Shown here: one piece after another, positions 39,428 to 51,990 of the stretch
Position numbering within the stretch: the first letter of the stretch is position 1
How the letters are laid out: every line of letters starts with the position of its first letter
Source: Xiphophorus maculatus
Lineage: Eukaryota > Chordata > Actinopteri > Cyprinodontiformes > Poeciliidae
DNA: 64,000 nucleotides
Assembly: GCF_002775205.1 (NCBI RefSeq)
Contig: NC_036456.1
Span: 13,109,463-13,173,462 of the forward strand
Direction: 5' to 3'
Notes under the pieces: model-generated
What the model was told of the DNA's origin: nothing
What the model saw: only the letters and a program-made list of their open reading frames with translations
Database searches by the model: none
Position numbers and translations under genes: made by a program

Positions 39428-42086
39428 CTGCGAGCAAAAAGAGATTTTGTTTGTTTATCGTAGTTGTTCTTTTTTTGTGAGAACCAGTATATCAGCCTGT
39501 GATATCGGATAAATATATCATAGCCATTTGGACCCGGAGACTTTATGCACCAGGTTCAATCAGACTTAGATACTTCAGCAATCTTGAAAACGTTGAACAA
39601 AATTGCCAAAAAGACGACAATATTTCAGTTTTTGAAGCACCAGAAAATCATTTTCGTAAGTTGTAACAAATCAACTCATACAAACTGTAAAATACAATTC
39701 TTCACATTGTGGTTGTAACTTACCTGTATCACAGTTATCCTCCCCGAGGATGCAGGGAGACTGCACACTTTCTTCCTCTTTGTCATTTGTTAAACTATCG
39801 TCTCTCTTCTCCTCTGATTCGTCGCTCTCCTCCGCTGACTCTGGTAAAACTTGGTAATCCCCTCGTCTCTGTGTTGCATGGACCCCCCATTTATCTGTGA
39901 TGCTGGACCCATAAATATCTGTGGAGAAAAACGGAGAAAAGAAAAAATTATTACCTCAAAACAACATTTGCACCTGAGAAAAACAAGGGTTAAATATTAG
40001 AGCAGACACACAATAAAAAAATCCTGGTAGCTTTATCTATTAAAATGATCTACATCTAGCAGTTGTTGGTCTCATTACAAATTGTGATCAGATTTGAAGT
40101 TGATAAAAATTTCCTCTTTGGGGCAAATTCGGAAGTTTGTATCCCACATTAGCAACTTAGCTAATGCTAAAGTTGATCTAGATCCAAAGCTAAGCTACTA
40201 GCTTTGAGACAGCTGTTGTCATTTTGTACAAGTAAAACAAATAAAAACTTAACCATTTTTCTTGAGTGAGTAAAGTTCAGAAATTTAAAAATAGCTGGAG
40301 TGCTTAAGAAGTAGAAATTAAACTAATTTATTTAGGAGCCTTTTATGCCTTAGTGTTTGTACTTTAAGCTATTTGTCCTCAGAAACAATCAAACATTGTT
40401 TAAGTTTTATTTTCTCCTTGCCAATTTGCCTAAATGGAAGCGACTAATTGGAGAGTTGGGTTGTTTATTCGTGAAGAAACTTTTAGAAAAGGGTTATCCA
40501 GGTCATGTGTTACAAACTAAGCTCTAAACATTATAAAGGAGAGGTGATGGGTAATTTCATTATCTTATTATAACACAAATGTTGTCTAAATTGGACAATT
40601 CCCACTGTTGCCGTCTCCCCGGATACAATTATCCATGATTGTCACAAAGGAAAACAATCAGCTCTTCTATCTAGGATACTTAACCTTTATTACACTGATT
40701 AAAAAAAAAAAAAAATTAAAAAAATGATGTTTAAAAAAACGACTGGAATTTTGAAACGTTACTTGTTTATTCAAACATTTTAAAGATATCTATATTCATT
40801 TTGGTTGTTCTATATTAAAAAGAGACCAAAATAATGAATAGTATGTGATGACGGCATTAAAATTGAGAGAAATGGTAATAAGCTGTCTATTATGCATTCG
40901 TTATGTTATCTAAAACACTTACACTTGCTAGGTCGTGAGGGGGGCTTGTGTCCGTCTCCAGCAGCCATTGGGCAAGAGGCGGGTTACAGTAATAAACCTT
41001 TTTAATTTATTATGAGAAAGTGACAAGTGTACCATTTTAATAGCAAAAATTTCCCATGCATACGCACTAACTAAATCATCTTAAACTCAGAGTTGAGAAG
41101 GTTAGCGTGGAAGTGACTTTAGCATTAGCGCTATCAATAAACTAGCTTAGCACAAACCTATTTTTTAAGCCTACATAGAAGGTTTCTCAATCACAACAAG
41201 TCTTATGATAGTTTTTACATTTTTCTGAGTTGATATATTCACTCATTATCAAATTTGGAATACTTTATTTAATGTAGAGGGAAAATGAGTTATTTTCAGT
41301 TTAACCCAGTTAAACTGAAAATCTGAAACATTGAAAATAAAATAAAAAATACAAAAGAGAATAACAGAATAGAAACCGTGGGACGGGAGAAGGGGAGGCA
41401 CCTGCCACTCTTGTAAATCTTTGTATTAACATTAATTTAACGGCACAGATGGTAACACTTTATTTATGAGGTGCAATATCTACCTTGACAAAACTTCATT
41501 AATGCCCACTCACTCCGGGCCACGCCTCCCTCTGTTTAGTCACATTGTTATAAAACTGCTGAAATTTTGTTTTCTCATTTGGTCTTGGTGTGCCAGCTCC
41601 TAGATTTAGCCGAGGCACCCCATCTGGTCACCCCTCTGAAAACCTTCTGGAGGCGCCTCTGCTGTTCTCTGGACACAGTAGCTATAGCTGAGTTAACAGC
41701 ATCTGCTAAAAACAACAAACTAAACGTTTGGCTAAGGCGTGTTACCAACATAAAAGTAGTTGATTTATTCGAACTGGCTACTACAACATTTAAAGTAATT
41801 TGAATAGGTAAAATTTAATATCCTCCAAAAGTCATTTTTACAGTGCAGCTGTTTCGAGCCAGCAAAGAAAGGCGCAAGATGGGAACTCACCTCCAGTTTT
41901 TTGAAGCGGCTGTCCCGTTTCCAGCACCCTACTGACCATCGGGAAGGGCGCAGCCCCCCAAACTTTGAACCCGGAGGTCTCCACGCTCTCTCCCGCCGAG
42001 GAATCCGCGCCGGATGTCCGCAGCAGATTCTCGATGTAAAATGACGGAGCACCGAGTTGCGATCTCGGCGCCTTACCGTCTAACAT
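39003..42086 (-). CDS. hmx1: Homeobox protein Hmx1, complete, three exons
   Basis: NK-class homeodomain transcription factor; HMX1 loss or misregulation affects the external ear and eye in mammals. Exons are 41891-42086, 39724-39918 and 39003-39427, joined in frame by GT-AG introns (all phase 1), giving 271 residues. The N-terminal motif [10 protein letters not shown] is at 13-22, and an acidic Ser/Glu/Asp-rich linker spans 92-116. The homeodomain is at about 138-197 ([12 protein letters not shown] ... [14 protein letters not shown] with Trp48, Asn51, Arg53), then the HMX-specific [12 protein letters not shown] and C-terminal VTGLV. Homeodomain and C-terminus agree with vertebrate HMX1 as I recall it (VRVPVLYHE, PGLV). 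Met at 42086 is used: the frame stays open upstream to 42266, but that part runs through a poly-T tract (coding FFFFF) and looks untranslated. Its tandem partner hmx4 lies 2.3 kb downstream in the same orientation. Confidence 0.93.
39724..39918 (-). CDS. hmx1: hmx1 exon 2 (acidic linker)
   Basis: A 195-bp exon between acceptor CTCCACAG (gene strand, ending at 39919) and donor CAG|GTAAGT. It encodes [20 protein letters not shown], then the acidic stretch [15 protein letters not shown] and LGEDNCDT. It was not obvious as an open frame but is required to join exon 1 to exon 3 in frame. Confidence 0.85.
39919..41890 (-). other. hmx1: hmx1 intron 1
   Basis: A 1972-bp intron. It includes (gene strand) repeat-like fragments at about 40940-40990 (TCTCCAGCAGCCATTGGGCA, a word of the fish SINE/LINE family) and 41452-41540 (GGTAACACTTTATTTATGAG). 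The rest is AT-rich without recognisable signals. Confidence 0.7.
41891..42086 (-). CDS. hmx1: hmx1 exon 1
   Basis: Encodes residues 1-65: [20 protein letters not shown], then [16 protein letters not shown] and on to LQKTG, with phase-1 donor GAG|GTGAGT. The SFYIENLL motif identifies it as an HMX N-terminus. The -3 base before the ATG is G, a fair initiation context. Confidence 0.88.
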
Positions 42087-42500
42087 TACGACTTTTGCGC
42101 TTATGGAGCCAGTTGGTTTTTGCACCTTAAAAAAAAAAAAAAATCCCACGGATGAGAATATTATAAAATCCTTCCTGGGAGAGACGTCAGTTCTTTCTGC
42201 TCGACGTAAATCATCGCGACGCACTCCAAGAGGTCCCGTTGTTGGAGATCCAGGCGCAAAACTCACGTTGGGGTTGATCTGAGGACAGAAAGGCAGAGGT
42301 ATTAACTACTCCGAGAGAGAGAGAGAGAAAGAGAGAGAGGGTGAAAAAGCTCCACAGCGTTGTTTCCTCGTAGCTTATCTCGCAGGCTGTGTGATAGTCC
42401 GCCGTTAGGGACAGCAGAGAAACTGGATTTAGGTCAATTAGGAGGAAAGCCACGCAGTGATACGGTGATGTCCTCGGGGCTGGAGATGGACGGCGCGTCC
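42087..42500 (-). promoter_or_regulatory. hmx1: hmx1 5' region / promoter
   Basis: Moderately CpG-rich sequence upstream of the hmx1 start, with a poly-A run at 42129-42143 and a (GA)n tract at 42312-42339. The transcription start cannot be placed from sequence; position and composition support a promoter here. Confidence 0.45.
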
Positions 42501-43179
42501 CGAGGATGGCACAGTACCGCCTATCGGTTACATCTGTGCATGCACGCCTTCATTTCTGTTTCTAAAACTGATTTTCAGAATAGATTTAAGACGATCGGAA
42601 AAAGGGGAAGCTTGTTTTTGTTCCAATGGTCATTTTCCCACATCTCCTGTGTTGTTTTTGTCCCCTTCAGAAAACGTAATTGCACTCAACAGGAGACGGC
42701 AGGAAAAAATGTCAAAGCAGCCGAGGGCCCAGAAAACCTTTAATTGATCAATTCTGGAGACAATTTCGATGTTTGGTTGACAATAAAGCTGCTAATGCAA
42801 AAACATCTATTCTAAAATTTCACATATTTTATGTTAAACTTCCGTTTTGAGTGTTGTAGTTTTCCTCGGACAGGAAAAACATCAAGACATCACATGTGTT
42901 TGTGACGTGTTTGTTTGCTGCTTTAACATACAGAAATAAGGATTGCACTTAGTGATATGAAACGCATTATGTAGGTTACACACAGACTGTTATTTTTATG
43001 CCTTTTTTGTGTTAATTATGATATTTTTTTTATTTACAACTAACGAAAACATGACATTCAAGATTAGACATTTGACTCATAAAATATTCTATATATATAT
43101 AAATGTTTGCTTGATGAAAGGTTTGCCTGTTACCTACGTGAAAGGTGTTTTTTTCCAAAAGTCACTTGTTTGTCAGATT

Positions 43180-43180
43180 A

Positions 43181-43263
<83 letters not shown>
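43180..43263. repeat. (GATA)n microsatellite
   Basis: About 20 uninterrupted GATA units. Confidence 0.97.
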
Positions 43264-43719
43264 TACATTGTACTTTTATTTTACTTTTGTACTTTTTCTA
43301 ACCAGTGTGTGATTGTATCTTTTTGTTCTTTTCTTTTGTTCTTTCTTTCATTTTTTCTTTTTTCTGTCTTATGATCTTTCGTTTTTCCTTCCTTCTAAGT
43401 CGTCTTCTGTGACAGCTGTTTGTGTTCCATATTTTCTACAATGTGTGTATGTGAAGAATCAAAATAACAAAAATAATAATCATGACGATGAGAAAAAAAA
43501 ATATTACTAATGCTCAAATTTAACCCCCCAAATTATTGGCATGTATTATTGCATATACTGTAGGTCGTTAATTTAAACAATCCTAGTCATAATAATGATA
43601 AAGTTTCTCATTAAGTAAAGGAACATGAAGATATCCTCTCGTAAAATGTCACAATAAAAAATTGTAGCCCACAGTTATTTCCAGCCTGCTTGTTTGTTTA
43701 TTTTTGTCCAGCCTGAACA

Positions 43720-44000
43720 AACTTGTCACGTGGTTTTGTGACTGAGCTCTGCCTCTGACAGACTTAATGAACCAATCAGTGATGAGTTTCGAAGCCCAAC
43801 AATAACTTAACCTTCCAGGTCAGAACATTTTCTCCATCCTGCTCTGACAAACTGACACAGAGGTATTTCGCCACGGTTAGCGGATCCTCTCAGAGCCTTC
43901 AAGCCGCTGATTGTTCATGGGGGAAATTATTGGGAGTTTGAGCCTTAAAGCCCATAGATGGACTGACTGCGAGCGTTCCTGGAGGTGGGGAATGTTTAGT
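43720..44000. promoter_or_regulatory. hmx1: Candidate conserved non-coding element upstream of hmx1
   Basis: Repeat-free block about 1.6-1.9 kb upstream of the hmx1 start. It includes TGAACCAATCAGTGATGAGT, GATTGTTCATGGGGGAAATT and GCCTTAAAGCCCATAGATGG. Closeness to the promoter and composition are the only grounds. Confidence 0.35.
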
Positions 44001-46014
44001 CATCTAAGGAGCTGTGAAAAGTGGAGTAAAATGCCACTGTGTGCTTGGAGTTGTAATCGGATTTTAACATTTTGAGAAGCTTGACTTTCATCTGTAAGTC
44101 AAGCTTTTTAAAAAGTAAAGCAGTGTTAAAAAAAAAAAAAAGAAGAGAGAAATGCTCAGAAGCTCAGAACATTCCAGGCTGCACAGTTTTGCTCGACTGC
44201 GCTCACTTTTCACAGAAAACAACATACAAACCCTTTACTGATGGTGGGGATTAGTGAAATAAACAGAATGCGCAAAAAAAATAATAATAAAAAAAATCTT
44301 GTCAGCGAGAAAGAGATCAACAGTTTGTTTCTTTTACCCAAAAGAAAAAAAAAATGCTCTTACAGTTCTCTGCTGCACCCCTGAAGTTACTTTGTGAAAT
44401 CCTCTTTGCAGTAATCGCTTATGAATCTAATAGCCTGGTGGCTATTTGCAGTTTAACACCTCCACTGAGCTCTGGAGGGAATTTGTGTGCACAGAATGAT
44501 TTACATTTGGCGTCTGATATGTTTCTAATTTCCTGTAGAGCACAGAAAAGCTGAAGAAAAAATATGTACAATTAATAACCTGGAGATTTTTCAGGCAAAA
44601 CTAGCAAACTCACACTTGAGAACTCACACTTTTTCTAGATGGGTACAGCTTCATCATCAGGGTCAATGTTTTATTTGTGACTATTTTGCCTCTACCCTAA
44701 ATAAATAACCATAACTTGGACAGCCAACTTAAAAACAAAACACACATTGCATTCCCATGCAAAAAGATGCAAGAGCTCGTCAGGACGGTCAGGTTCACTT
44801 TGATTTAAATCCTATTTAGTTTGACTCTGGTTGGTGCAGGAGTGATGTGTTTTTTTTGTTTCTCAAAGAAAAGTCCAGACAGCTTTAACCCTGTGACCAA
44901 AGCCAAATACAAGACAATGAAAATTACAGGATTCTGATGTTAAAAATAGTCGTATGTTAAAGTTCACGCAAACCCCACTGCTTAAAATCCTCCCTCGGTA
45001 TTTTTGTGTTAAATGTCAGACTCTTAACATTTGACACTCTTCTCCAGCAGACACCAGCAGAAGGTTTTGGGTTGAAACTGACTGACATTTCAAAACGTTT
45101 GAGCCTTTTGAATCGAAGGTTCAAAGTTCAAGGCTTCATCAGCCCATAAGACATGCTTCCACACCTTAAAACCCTGCATGATATCTCTGAAAACTGGCTT
45201 TATCTAGTTTTTTCAGGTTTATTTTGTATAGCACATTTAGCAGCAAGGCAGTTCAAAGCACTTTAAACAATAAAAACAAAATACAGTTAAAACAAAAATA
45301 AAATTGCAGAAATATCCAACTAAAGGATGAAATTGAGCAAATGGTGTGTCTGAGTTTTAATTCATTGTTAATCTGCTGACGTTCAGTGAACACTGAACGC
45401 TGGAACTTAATAAGTTGGTTCAGCAACGCAATGTTGTGATACACTACATGTGATCAGACCAATTTATTGGATATTTTCCCTCTAATAGAGGAATTGTACA
45501 CAATGCATGTCACATTGAAGGTGGAAAAGGTTTGAAATGACTCGTTTTTTTCTCTCTAAAATCATAAAATCATAAAAATACAGCATTTAACAATGGTGTA
45601 TAGATTGCTGCTGCTTTTTTTTAAAGCAGCAGGTGAAGGTTGTTCAAACTGCAGCTTCATTTTGTATGCCATAAAGCGTTCATGATAAAAATAATTTTAA
45701 GTAATCTGTCAATGGTAATCACATGGTAATCACATGGTAATCTTTAAAACAGCATTTTTGTTTGGTAATCCAAGCAACACAGGTGGAGCAATTTATTTGC
45801 TTTTTGTACATTTCCCACCACCAAACAAATAAAATATTGAAGAGAAACAACATTTCAATCTGTGTAAAAGAGCTGAATAAACTGCATGTTGATCACTTTA
45901 TAATGACTGCACACCTAAATAAATGAATGACCACAACTACAATGACCATGTATGAGATCATAGTGTGTTTCTCTAAAGAAAAAGAGACTTGAAGAATGAT
46001 AATTTTGTATGTAG

Positions 46015-46122
<108 letters not shown>

Positions 46123-47836
46123 CAGTTTTGTACAAAAGAACAAGTTAATAAATGATAAAAACATTGACCACAATTAATGTTGCTCGTGATTTATGTCGCT
46201 CTCATCCTCGGTTTAACTGCATATTTTGTTTCTGGAAAACTAGAAATGATCACATTGTCATAATTTTGTGCCTTTTTAATGGGCTTCTTCAACAATACGA
46301 GGTGTTGAGGTCAAAGCCACGTCCCAGAATGACAAGAGTGTACGAGGTCAGCGAGGTCCAGACGTCTTAACAGAGTCACTCAACCAGAAGGGCCCTTTTT
46401 ATGCCACATGGAGCACAGAGTGGACTCATAATGACAGATCTGTCTGGGTTTTTAGCCTCTCTTTCTGCAGCCTTCACTCTCCTTGCTTGATATTTCTTCT
46501 TTAAAAAAAAAAAAAGCAGAATTTTCCATCTCTCAGATTTGCTTTCAGATACAGACCTGGTTCTTGCTGTTGTTTAACAGAAAACCGAGCCTAAGGTGTG
46601 TTTTAAACCTGCTCAGAAACACTGAGAAAGTGCTGCAGACCACAACCACTGAGACTGACACATACTTGTTCTGCCTAATCCCCATTAGCTCTCACCTCAC
46701 TGCACCATGAGCCTTATTCACTCTGAGCTGCTTGCTTTGCTGCAAAAACATCAGAAAAACTTCTACAAGACTCATGTTGCCTGTCTTGGTTGTGATTTGC
46801 CTAATTTGAACCCTTTACGGCATAAAATACAATAGGTTTGGCTAAACAAACTATTAATGCCTGTTTGTTTAACCCCTGGACTCCAAATTAACCCCGTTAG
46901 AACCGTGCTGTCAGTTTGGCACAAAGGAGGGGAAATGCCTGCTGCTTTGAGCTCATACTGTGCTTGAAGCCATTTGTATTGACTAGAATCATGCTTCTAT
47001 GTGATTCCCATGTCCGTCTGCGGAAAACATGGCTCCATATACAGTGGAAGGGATCAGGAATCATGTGGGAATAGTCAGGAGTGGAGTATGCATGCACAGG
47101 AAGCAGGTTTCATCCCCGTGGGTTGGTAATAAAGGAGCACTTCTGACGGAGAACAACAATAAAAAGGTTTACGGACCATCAGATCAATGAGAAAGCATCA
47201 GCTTCCCTGATGTCTGCAGCTGGGCCAGAAAAACAGGGTCAAAAGGTCAAGAATATGGAAAGACCTCTTGATTAAAAACTCACATCTGAGGCATTTCAAG
47301 TTCCCAAAATAGAGCTTCCATTCCCCATTTTTGCATCCACTGTTTCCCTCGGTGCACTCAGCCTTTACACATGAACTTTAATAACTACAACAGAGAGCAG
47401 CAGCAGAACATGGAGCGGGAGACCCCTCTGATCGAGAAATCGCGTGAGAACCGAGCCTAGAACACTCAAGGAGCTGCTTCAGTCTCCTCCCCCCGAGGTC
47501 AAAGCACTTCTGTCATATTAGCTTACATACACAGCGTCCATATTTCTCAATAAATCATGGACCCTGAAGGATCACTGCGAGCTGCAGGACTCTTCTTTTA
47601 GTCACTATGGCTAGATTATTTAAAACCTCTTATTGGAGTGAAGAAAATAATCTTTGAGAGTAACAAACAAAAATACTGGTAAAAAAAAACTAAACAAATA
47701 CACCAATAAAATCAAACCAAAATAATCCAGTGGAACTTTTCAGTGAAAAATCTTTATAATTGCGGACTAAATTGAAATAAACTAAACAAAAGTAAAATTC
47801 AAATCAGTTCATTTCCAAGAAGGGAATTGTTCACCC

Positions 47837-47837
<1 letters not shown>

Positions 47838-47872
<35 letters not shown>

Positions 47873-47886
47873 TAATAATAATAATT
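47838..47886. repeat. (AAT)n microsatellite
   Basis: About 16 AAT units with one AAC variant. Confidence 0.95.
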
Positions 47887-47970
47887 AGTATCCAGGGTCA
47901 TTCTTTATTGTAAAATACAAAAACAACACAGGACTTTAAATAAATGGCATGAATTATAAAACGCAAGAGT

Positions 47971-48071
<101 letters not shown>

Positions 48072-48540
48072 CGCGGGCTGCTGGTCTCTGACAACCTCCT
48101 GATTAAACATAGATGAAAGATGAAAGAGTCCATAAAGCTCAGCTGCCCTCAGGACACATTTCTCCAGAAAACTCGTCCTGTTTTCCCTCTTCTTGTCACG
48201 CAAGTCCCCGCTGCTGCCGCTGCCCTGCTGGGAATCCAACCCACAACCTCCACCCCAGTCACACGGGGACAAGGCCTGTTTTATTCCGTTTTTCTTTCTT
48301 ACAATATTTGATTAACTTATCTGCAACATCACATTTTTGTTCACGATAAGCTAAAAACGGCCCAAAGAGCCTGGAGAGAAAATGCTGAAGTGTTTTTTTC
48401 TTTTGATTCAGAAAATCTAAAATAAGCTGTAATTTTATTTTCTAAATATTTCATTGAGTTTGACAAACTTGGACATGCATCGCTTTGCTCAAATCGCAGA
48501 AGTCTACTCAACATGTTTCTGTCTGTTCTTGCGAACTTTG

Positions 48541-48577
48541 CTGCGGGTGTTTTTTTTATCTAAAAAAAAACCCGCAG
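48541..48577. repeat. Perfect GC-clamped hairpin with T8/A8 stem
   Basis: CTGCGGGT (48541-48548), one unpaired G, T8 (48550-48557), loop ATCT, A8 (48562-48569), ACCCGCAG (48570-48577). A second, overlapping inverted repeat pairs TTATCTAAAAAAAAA with the T-run and AGATAA at 48580-48594. Confidence 0.92.
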
Positions 48578-49195
48578 ATTTTTTTTTTTAGATAAAAAAT
48601 TAAGTTGTAAGCCAAATCTTGATCGATGACGGGTAAAAATAATAATAATAAAAACACAACAAGAAGGAAAGACAGAAAGAAAACGAGAAAGAGCGAGAGA
48701 AAATGAGAATTAGATTTTTTTTAAAAAAATGAAAACTCGTGATCTAACTCAAACTTGATGAACAAAATAATAATTTATGAACTTTATGAATCTGAAAATT
48801 AATTCGATGTAGAAAAAATAAACACAAACTTGCAAAACTTTAATAGAAAAAAGAAACAATTCAGCGCTATGTGAGATGTGGGAATTTAAAATAAAACAGC
48901 AGCAACAACAAAGAATAATAAGTAAAAAAAAAAAAAAATCGAAGGAGCATTTCATCTAAAAACCCAAATCTGCTACCAAGCAGCTCAAAGGAAATTATGA
49001 CGCCTCCCCAACTACCTTTTACATTCTTAGTGTTTTAGAAGTTTCATTTTTTAAATACGAAACTAAATGTAGCCTGCATGAAAATAGTTACTTTAAAAGT
49101 AAAAAAAGACGTAGAACCAACTGACGACGTCATTTCGAAAGTTTGAGCTCAACATATATCGCTGTAACAATGACAATAATTACCGAGGATGATGA

Positions 49196-49198
<3 letters not shown>

Positions 49199-49243
<45 letters not shown>
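49199..49243. repeat. (ATT)n microsatellite
   Basis: About 15 uninterrupted ATT units. Confidence 0.95.
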
Positions 49244-50434
49244 GTGAGAATAAAAAACAATTATAATAATAATTAATAATAATACCATTATTATTTGTAA
49301 AAATGGCGATGAAAGGCGTTACTTTCCGCTGTGACCGAGAAGTTTTTTTTCTTCTCAGCATCTGAGTCAGAACAGGTCAGAGGTCAAACAGAAACCCACA
49401 CAAGTTTTGTTGAAGTGCTACAAGTGTGTCGTTCTCTTCTCATTTTCTGAACAGTCCAAACGGAGCTGATCTGAGGTTCATGATGCCGTTTCCAAAACTC
49501 GAAATAAATATGCAGTTTACTTTTTTTTTGTAGGACAAAACGCGATCTGTGGGTTTAAAAAGAAAAAAAATATAACCCAACAACTTCGTTTTGCAGCAAT
49601 TTGGTTCTTGGAATCCTTTCAACATTAGTGTTCGTGGGTTCAAGCTTCGTTTTTAATTTATATCAGCTGTGAACGTCACACAAGTTCATGACTTAAAGAT
49701 GTGAAGGTAAAGAAACACAAAGTCAAAAGTCCAATTGACAGAATATCTAATCTAAAACCTTAATAATATTGACTTCTCCAAATACAGTTATAAGGGATTA
49801 CATGTGCAGATCTGACCAGCTGAGGGCAGCAAAGAGCACATTTTTAAACGGAAGTTCAAGTTTCATTTTTTCGTTTGGAGGAAAGACTGATTTATACAAT
49901 AAAACGCAATTTTTCAATGACTTTATTTTGTGCTTTCTGAGGAAAGAGGCATACATTTAACTTCAGATTTCATTAAAACAAATGATTATGTAAATTATTT
50001 ACAGTTTATTTTGAAAAATAAGTTACTGTTAATGGCGCCAAAGGCGTATGATGAACAGACGAAAATGTAACAACTCATTGCAACCACTAGATGGCAGTGT
50101 TACACTCTCTTTGGGTTGACTCAACCACAGTTTGTTCCGAGTTCCCAGATCAGCTTTACACCCTCAGAGAAATCCAACAGCCAATCATTGGGAAGCTCTG
50201 ATGCATCATTTATTAGAAACACAGTAAAACAATTCAGCCTCAGTGATCACAAAAACCGTATGGGCTGTCAAAGGCTTTCCATTTTGTCTGTAAAGAAAAA
50301 AATAAATAAAGAAAGAAGCAGTTTTCAAATAAACAACCAAAGCAAAATCATTGTGGTGGTTTCATCAAAGCAAAATTACCCCTAAGAATTTTAGATATTA
50401 GAATATTGTACCATTAATGGGTAAACCACCGGGT

Positions 50435-50700
50435 CAGGGGTCAGTGTCAGCCTGGAGGAGTTCAAGTGCCTTGGTGGCTTGTTTACAATGTCATGATGGA
50501 GCAGAAGACGAATAGATTGTGACCTTCTCTGGAGTAATGCTGACGTTGCTCTGGTCTATGGTCACGACATAAAGACCATGATAGAAAGAACGAGACACAG
50601 CGCCTGAAATGAGCTTCCTTCACTGGGGGGCTGAACTCAGCCTTGTAGAAAAGGTTTTATAGGGTAAAGGATGCTTATCCTGGGTACTCTGGGCACCACT
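50435..50700 (+). mobile_element. LINE 3' relic (non-LTR retrotransposon)
   Basis: GTTCAAGTGCCTTGGTGGCT, TCTGGTCTATGGTCACGACA, AAGAACGAGACACAGCGCCT and GAAATGAGCTTCCTTCACTG follow the conserved 3' coding region of a common fish non-LTR retrotransposon (the GHE...ERTR...AAEMSFLR-type segment). Frames are broken. The exact clade is not assigned. Confidence 0.6.
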
Positions 50701-50854
50701 CTCATCCACAATAATAACACCTCTCAAGAAACTCAAGAAAACTTCTCAAAGAGTAGATAATAAAGGCTGAAGGCCTTGCTGGAGGGATGAGTCTTGAGGA
50801 GTAGTTCAGTATTGTTGCATTTAGGAGCTCAGATGGGAGATGTGGGGTGTCACC

Positions 50855-51260
50855 TTAAGGTTTGAACCCAAAAGTTGTAGAGGTTGCAGCGAGGGACATA
50901 AAGTAGACCTTTTTCTGAAGATTGCAATACTCACAACCATTTTTATCGGCTAAAGTTGAATAAGTTAGATGATAATTATATTTTAAATTCACTGTGACAG
51001 TGGAGGAAGCTGAGTGGAAGATTTGGTACTGAGACACAACTGTGTATCATCAGCATAGAAAGAAATGTCTCGAAGCAGAGACCTTGGTGGTGTATGATCT
51101 GACCAGATGGTAAACAGAAGATGGCTAAGAACCAAACCTTGAGGGACTCTAGTCTAGGGGTGAAATGTGAGTCGTCAATGGTGACAAACTGCGGTTGGTT
51201 GGAGAGGTGGTGAAACCAGCAGCCTGGGGTTTTCCGAACACCTGCAAGTTCCAGGTTTTT
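50855..51260 (-). mobile_element. LINE reverse-transcriptase relic with FYADD motif
   Basis: On the minus strand, one frame reads DISFYADDTQLCLSTKSS around 51010-51065. YADD, at 51046-51057, is the catalytic metal-binding motif of reverse transcriptases. About 85 bp upstream on that strand, CTAGAGTCCCTCAAGGTTTG is a decayed form of the GVPQGS block. The rest is frameshifted and truncated, so the element is dead. It is opposite in orientation to the LINE relic just left of it. Confidence 0.65.
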
Positions 51261-51639
51261 CCCCGGAATGGCTTTTTGTCCCCTTTGTTTCAGTCCTTGA
51301 CTTTTTCATTCTACAATCTGATCTTGGAAAAGTTGAAGACAATTAGTGCGTTGATGACAATAGAAACTAAAATACTGATGGTTGCAGCTCGTGGCAAAAC
51401 TATTTGCCATCGTGTCAAGACATAGATCTATTTTCACCCTTCAGATCATCAGAAATCTTTAACTTTATGGAAGTCAATGGCATTAGTTCAGTGCTGTCCG
51501 GCAGCACAGTCATCAAATGTACAGCCAGCAGAGAAAGCCCCAAACTGTCACTGAAGACAAACAGAGCAGTCTGGAGGCTGAGTATCTGCATCTTAACTCA
51601 GAGGAATTAAAAGGATGCCCAGCTTGCAAATGAAGACAA

Positions 51640-51990
51640 AAACAAGTCAGTGGCAATCATGCACGGTTGGCTGGAGATGTGAAGAGTTCACGTCTGGGGC
51701 TCAGGCTGCATCTGGAAGCACTGCTTGATGTGCAGCTTAATTCATTACAAAAGAGATGGAGCTCTTTAGCATGCGGCATGTTTTCCCTCTTCAAAGCCAA
51801 TCTAATGAGAGAGGTCCTTCAGATGGGCTGCATCAGCTGTCACTAAGTTCTTGTGGGAACGGAGAAAGAAATAAAATCTGCTTTCCCTTGCAAGAGAAAA
51901 ACACTTTCATAGCAATTTGCAAGTGAGCTTCCAGATCAAGAAGATGTTTAAAATCAGAGTCCGGGTGGCGTTTGGGTGAGGCTTGTTCGT
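51640..51990. promoter_or_regulatory. Candidate conserved non-coding element
   Basis: Repeat-free block starting just after a LINE-rich stretch; it has TGTGCAGCTTAATTCATTAC, TTTAGCATGCGGCATGTTTT and GCCAATCTAATGAGAGAGGT. Function inferred only. Confidence 0.33.

Larger units (their letters stand above)
48072..50430. other. Intergenic, no gene seen
   Basis: Contains the hairpin at 48541-48577, purine-rich stretches (48660-48710) and an (ATT)n array at 49199-49243. Short open frames have no support. Confidence 0.5.

Noticed and set aside
42087..42266. N-terminal extension of hmx1 to a Met at 42266
   Set aside because: The added part reads through a poly-T tract (FFFFF) and has no HMX similarity; the ATG at 42086 puts the SFYIENLL motif near the N-terminus as in other HMX proteins.
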